9,879 nucleotides of DNA from an uncultured bacterium (lineage in GTDB: Bacteria; Desulfobacterota; Desulfobulbia; Desulfobulbales; Desulfobulbaceae). The stretch spans positions 1 to 9,879 of the forward strand of contig CAITZN010000529.1 in NCBI GenBank assembly GCA_903896915.1. Reading direction: 5' to 3'. Below the pieces are notes generated by a model that had not been told where the DNA came from, did no database searches, and worked only from the letters and a program-made list of their open reading frames with translations. The translations under genes were made by a program, and so were the position numbers. Shown piece after piece: positions 7,417 to 9,879 of the stretch; the stretch's first letter is position 1; each line of letters opens with the position of its first letter.

Positions 7417-8187
7417 ATGACGACAGCAGCAGAGAAGTGCACCGGCTCACTGGTGGTAGCGGGCCTCGGACCCGGCGCAATCGATCTCATGGCCCCCCGC
7501 GCCAGAACAGCTCTCGAACAGGCGGAAATAGTGGTCGGGTACCGTACCTACCTCGACCTGGTGCGCGACTGCCTCAATCCAAACAGCGAGGTTATCTCAT
7601 CCTCGATGATGCAGGAGATCGACCGCTGCCGCAAGGCCCTGGAGCTGGCGGCAGCAGGTAAACGGGTGGTGCTGGTCTGCGGCGGCGACCCCGGCATCTA
7701 CGCCATGGCCGGGCTGGTTTTTGAGCTGGCCAAATCCATGGACTCCCAAGTGCCGATCGATATCATCCCCGGCATTGCCGCCCTCAACTCCTGCGCCGCC
7801 ATCCTGGGTGCCCCTCTGATGCACGATTTCGCCGCCATCAGTTTGTCAGATCTGATGACCCCATGGAAGATGATCGAGCGCCGCCTTGAGGCGGTAGCCC
7901 CAGCCGATTTCGTGGTGGTGATCTACAATCCCAAATCCAAGAAACGAACCGATCAAATCGTCCGGGCCCGCGAAATTCTGCTGCAACACCGCTCCGCCGA
8001 TACCCCGGTGGGCATTGTCAGTGGCGCCACCCGGGAACACGAAACCGTGCGCCTCACCACCTTGGGCACTATGCTTGACGAGGAGATCGGTATGCAGACC
8101 ACGGTGATCATCGGCAACTCGCAGACCTTTGTCTGGCGGGAGAAGATGATCACGCCGCGGGGATATAGCAAGAAATATGGGCTGTGA
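7417..8187 (+). CDS. cbiH: Cobalt-precorrin-3B (cobalt-factor III) C17-methyltransferase, ring contraction
   Basis: The 256-residue enzyme (CobJ/CbiH) methylates C17 and contracts the macrocycle to the corrin skeleton. Motifs: 'AGLGPG' at 15-20, 'VVGYRTYLDLV' at 39-49, 'CGGDPGIYAMAGL' at 88-100, 'IPGIAALNSCAAI' at 117-129, 'GAPLMHDFAAISLSDLM' at 131-147, 'YNPKS' at 170-174 and 'GNSQTF' at 233-238, all family hallmarks. It is the short stand-alone form without the C-terminal iron-sulfur extension known in some CbiH60 proteins. The frame runs upstream to an ATG at 7330 inside cbiG. The ATG at 7417, 14 bp after the cbiG stop with AAGGAAAAA upstream, is the better start because the first glycine motif then falls at the usual place. 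It appears to be the last gene of the cbi string. Confidence 0.94.
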   Translation: MTTAAEKCTGSLVVAGLGPGAIDLMAPRARTALEQAEIVVGYRTYLDLVRDCLNPNSEVISSSMMQEIDRCRKALELAAAGKRVVLVCGGDPGIYAMAGLVFELAKSMDSQVPIDIIPGIAALNSCAAILGAPLMHDFAAISLSDLMTPWKMIERRLEAVAPADFVVVIYNPKSKKRTDQIVRAREILLQHRSADTPVGIVSGATREHETVRLTTLGTMLDEEIGMQTTVIIGNSQTFVWREKMITPRGYSKKYGL

Positions 8188-8254
8188 GAGGCTAAGGGCT
8201 ATCGGTGCCAAAACCAGGAGCCTTTCTGTTGGAGCTTACGTGGCAAATAAACAC

Positions 8255-8273
8255 GGATGTTTTGCATCCTTTT
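8255..8273 (+). terminator. Weak terminator-like hairpin between cbiH and the carbonic anhydrase gene
   Basis: GGATG (8255-8259) pairs with CATCC (8265-8269) around a 5-base loop and is followed by four T (8270-8273). A 5-bp stem with a short T run is marginal. It is the only candidate in the 115-base spacer for ending the cbi transcript, and read-through into the carbonic anhydrase gene remains possible. Confidence 0.25.
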
Positions 8274-8288
8274 ACTGAGTCAAATTAC

Positions 8289-8295
8289 AGAGGAG
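8289..8295 (+). promoter_or_regulatory. Ribosome binding site of the carbonic anhydrase gene
   Basis: AGAGGAG lies seven bases before the ATG at 8303. An ATG at 8298 is closer but hits a stop two codons later, so 8303 is the start. No clear sigma-70 promoter was seen in 8188-8288. Confidence 0.65.
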
Positions 8296-8302
8296 ACATG
8301 GA

Positions 8303-8989
8303 ATGAATTTCACCAAAACGTTTTCGATTATTGTTGCATGCATCGCACTGTCTGTCGGGGCTGCGGCAGCATCTCCAGGAGCACCTTCAATCTCGTATCA
8401 AGAGGCGCTGACTAAATTAAAGGAAGGCAACGTTCGTTTTGTCTCGGGTAAGCACCAGCACACCGGCGACAGTATGGAGGTCGTCAAGATGCTCGCTGCT
8501 GGCCAGAAGCCCTATGCGATCATCCTGACCTGTTCCGACTCAAGACTGTCGCCGGAACTGCTGTTCGATACCGGCCTCGGCGACCTATTCGTGATCAGGG
8601 TTGCCGGCAATGTCACTGATCCGATCATTCTAGGCAGCATCGAATATGCAGCCGAGCATCTTGGCACCCCCCTGGTCATCGTTCTTGGCCATGAAAAATG
8701 CGGCGCGGTTAAAGCAACCGTGGAATTGAAAGGGAAGGGCGAAGGGAATATCGGAGCGATTGTCAAGGCCATCCGACCCGCCCTGAAGAAAACCAAAAGC
8801 GAGGGCAAGATCTCCGAAAAGGACAACGCACAGTTCGTCGAGGCGGTAGCCGATGCCAACATTGCGCTGGTCAAGGCCACGCTTACCGATAAGTCCAAAG
8901 TGCTGAAACACCTCGTCGATTCTGACAAGGTTAAGATTGTTGCCGCGAAATACCATATTGACCACGGCGAAGTCGTTATGATGGATTAG
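8303..8989 (+). CDS. Beta-class carbonic anhydrase with signal peptide (probably periplasmic)
   Basis: The 228-residue protein reversibly hydrates CO2 to bicarbonate at a zinc site. The beta-class ligands are complete: Cys77, Asp79 and Arg81 in 'TCSDSRLSPELLFD', and His130 and Cys133 in 'GHEKCGAV'. The family motif 'VIRVAGNV' is at 97-104, and the C-terminal 'YHIDHGEVVMMD' is also typical. Residues 1-23 are a Sec-type signal: Lys5, a hydrophobic stretch, and an Ala-rich cleavage region with a likely cut after Ala23. An 'IVAC' lipobox-like match at 10-13 exists but sits too early to be convincing. Export means the enzyme should act outside the cytoplasm, perhaps supplying bicarbonate/CO2 exchange or buffering pH (inference). 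Codon use looks more AT-rich than in the cbi genes, and a link to cobalamin synthesis is not evident. Confidence 0.92.
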   Translation: MNFTKTFSIIVACIALSVGAAAASPGAPSISYQEALTKLKEGNVRFVSGKHQHTGDSMEVVKMLAAGQKPYAIILTCSDSRLSPELLFDTGLGDLFVIRVAGNVTDPIILGSIEYAAEHLGTPLVIVLGHEKCGAVKATVELKGKGEGNIGAIVKAIRPALKKTKSEGKISEKDNAQFVEAVADANIALVKATLTDKSKVLKHLVDSDKVKIVAAKYHIDHGEVVMMD

Positions 8990-9002
8990 CGGATGGTGAA
9001 TG

Positions 9003-9036
9003 ACAGAGAAGCCTCGGATGTCAGGGGCTTCTCTGT
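9003..9036 (+). terminator. Long hairpin after the carbonic anhydrase gene
   Basis: ACAGAGAAGCC (9003-9013) pairs perfectly with GGCTTCTCTGT (9026-9036). A T-G wobble (9014/9025) and a C-G pair (9015/9024) extend the stem to 13 bp around an 8-base loop. It begins 14 bases after the stop codon. No T tract follows (the next bases are AGCAACAAAC), so it is not a standard intrinsic terminator. It may stabilise the 3' end of the message or mark a Rho-assisted end. Confidence 0.5.
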
Positions 9037-9214
9037 AGCAACAAACTCAGGCAATATCAACGAGTCTAGAGTGGAACATCTCACTGTGACTCCCTCAATC
9101 TGCATGATGCCCCCCGGTGGTCCATGAGCCGCAACAGGACGATAAAGGATCGGGCTGACCATGTTCCTCATCATCCCTCCCACAACACCCACCATCATAT
9201 CTGCGAACCTCTCT

Positions 9215-9244
9215 TTGTAATAGATCAAAAGTCGTGTATAAAAT
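9215..9244 (+). promoter_or_regulatory. Possible sigma-70 promoter for the sensor gene
   Basis: TTGTAA (9215-9220) as -35 and TATAAA (9237-9242) as -10 are separated by 16 bases; an alternative -10, TAAAAT (9239-9244), gives 18. The stretch is clearly more AT-rich than its surroundings and lies about 85 bases before the ATG at 9327. The -35 box is only a partial match. Confidence 0.35.
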
Positions 9245-9326
9245 ATTTACCATCACCTGCCATCTGTCTGAAATCAGGACCGGATCGAACTAACGCCAAA
9301 TTTTGTTTACCCGCGAGCAACATACA

Positions 9327-9879
9327 ATGAGTTACCGACCTCTGCAAAAGCACAGGAGAAAGACCGCAAAGATTGTCGCCATCTATGCACTGTTTGGGAT
9401 TGCCTGGATATATGGGTCTGACACTGTGCTTGGCTGGCTGGTACAAGATCCCGCCGTTATGGTAAAAATTGCGGTTGTTAAAGGTTCTCTCTTCATTCTC
9501 TGCACAGCGACACTCCTGTACATCTTAATCGGCCGTTTCGTGCGACAACTGGCATCTGCCGAGAGAGAACGGATGGAAAGCTTGCAAAATTACCAAACCA
9601 TTTTCAACGCAACGAACGAAGCCATATTCATTCACGATGCTCAGGACGGACGGATTGTGGATGTCAATGACCGTATGCTGGAAATCTATGGGTACACACA
9701 TGCTGAAGCGCTAACCGTAGACATTGGCCTTCTCTCAGAGGGAACGCCCCCTTATTCAAAAGCAGAAGGAGTTGAGAAGATTCGCAGGGCCCTGTCTGAA
9801 GGACCACAGGTTTTTGAATGGCATTCACGTAAAAAAACAGGGGAGCTCTTCTGGTCTGAAGTTTCCTTACGACGAATCA
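9327..9879 (+). CDS. Membrane-anchored PAS sensor protein, N-terminal part (3' end cut off)
   Basis: The frame is open from ATG 9327 to the window end, giving 184 residues without a stop. Two hydrophobic segments, about 15-36 and 48-69, flank a short loop. The pattern 'ALFGIAWIYGSD' and then 'VVKGSLFILCTATLLYILI' matches an N-terminal anchor I associate with sensor kinases and GGDEF/EAL proteins of Geobacter-like bacteria. A short coiled linker (about 70-90) leads into a PAS domain from about residue 90: 'NYQTIFNATNEAIFIHD', 'GRIVDVNDRMLEIYGY', and later 'WHSRKKTGELFWSEVSLR', typical PAS strands. The output domain (histidine kinase, cyclase or other) lies beyond the window. The ribosome site is weak; a TTG at 9303 is an alternative start and a stop at 9291 closes the frame upstream. 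The ligand is unknown. Confidence 0.8.
   Translation, partial: MSYRPLQKHRRKTAKIVAIYALFGIAWIYGSDTVLGWLVQDPAVMVKIAVVKGSLFILCTATLLYILIGRFVRQLASAERERMESLQNYQTIFNATNEAIFIHDAQDGRIVDVNDRMLEIYGYTHAEALTVDIGLLSEGTPPYSKAEGVEKIRRALSEGPQVFEWHSRKKTGELFWSEVSLRRI

Larger units (their letters stand above)
8990..9326. other. Intergenic region between the carbonic anhydrase and sensor genes
   Basis: This 337-base gap holds the long hairpin at 9003-9036, then about 180 bases with no feature I recognise, and an AT-rich promoter-like stretch near 9215-9244. A minus-strand frame of 80 codons with a TTG start spans 8986-9228. It runs through the hairpin, lacks recognisable domains and is not called as a gene. No tRNA, riboswitch or repeat was recognised. 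Confidence 0.6.

Noticed and set aside
3848..7700. Repeated GGCGAC(C/A)C...TAC-like segments in cbiE, cbiL, cbiF and cbiH
   Set aside because: They encode the shared GDPxxY motif of paralogous tetrapyrrole methylases and reflect common ancestry, not a DNA repeat.
8188..8302. Possible cobalamin riboswitch or promoter before the carbonic anhydrase gene
   Set aside because: No B12-box-like conserved core and no -35/-10 pair with acceptable spacing could be found in this spacer.
8986..9228. Minus-strand frame of 80 codons in the gap after the carbonic anhydrase gene
   Set aside because: It needs a TTG start, overlaps the carbonic anhydrase stop, encodes part of its C-terminus from the hairpin and shows no known domain. 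It could be a remnant, but nothing supports a gene.
9124..9330. Plus-strand frame of 68 codons ending in ATGA at the sensor gene start
   Set aside because: The His/Pro-rich product resembles translated non-coding DNA, there is no good ribosome site, and it runs through the promoter-like region.

Overview
This window is most of an anaerobic (cobalt-early) corrin-ring biosynthesis operon, followed by a small exported carbonic anhydrase and the start of a membrane-bound PAS sensor protein. All nine complete genes and both partial ones lie on the + strand. The organism looks like a bacterium of the Desulfobacterota, perhaps a Desulfobulbales-type sulfate reducer. That assignment is inference: it rests on the cbi gene style and order, the fused CbiE-CbiT protein, the GC-rich coding with tight overlaps, and an N-terminal sensor architecture I associate with Geobacter-like and related bacteria. 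The genus cannot be fixed from the sequence alone.

Positions 1-8187 hold one tightly packed gene string. It starts with the 3' end of a periplasmic binding protein of a metal-chelate/corrinoid ABC importer. Then come cbiA (cobyrinate a,c-diamide synthase), cbiC (cobalt-precorrin-8 methylmutase), cbiD (C1-methyltransferase), cbiET (fused C5 and C15 methyltransferase/decarboxylase), cbiL (C20), cbiF (C11), cbiG (cobalt-precorrin-5A hydrolase) and cbiH (C17, ring contraction). Neighbours overlap by 1-14 bp or are separated by at most about 14 bp, so transcription as one unit and translational coupling are likely. CbiD and CbiG together mark the oxygen-independent route. In pathway order the encoded steps run CbiL, CbiH, CbiF, CbiG, CbiD, (CbiJ, not seen), CbiT, CbiE, CbiC, CbiA. 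The cobalt chelatase (CbiK/CbiX) and the cobalt-precorrin-6A reductase (CbiJ) are not in the window. No cobalamin riboswitch is visible; if there is one, it lies upstream of position 1.

Positions 8188-8302 are a short spacer with only a weak terminator-like hairpin. Positions 8303-8989 encode a beta-class carbonic anhydrase with a signal peptide and a complete zinc site, followed by a long perfect hairpin. Positions 9037-9326 are a non-coding gap with AT-rich, promoter-like sequence near its end. From 9327 to the window edge runs a two-helix membrane anchor plus PAS domain, the N-terminal part of a signalling protein whose output domain is cut off. The last two genes look more AT-rich than the cbi genes and are probably separate transcription units.

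I did not find a convincing undescribed system. The points most worth a second look are the 8-A run at the cbiL/cbiF junction (a +1 slip there would fuse the two enzymes), the degenerate first glycine motif of the CbiE domain, the absence of cbiJ from an otherwise full gene set, and the export of a beta carbonic anhydrase.
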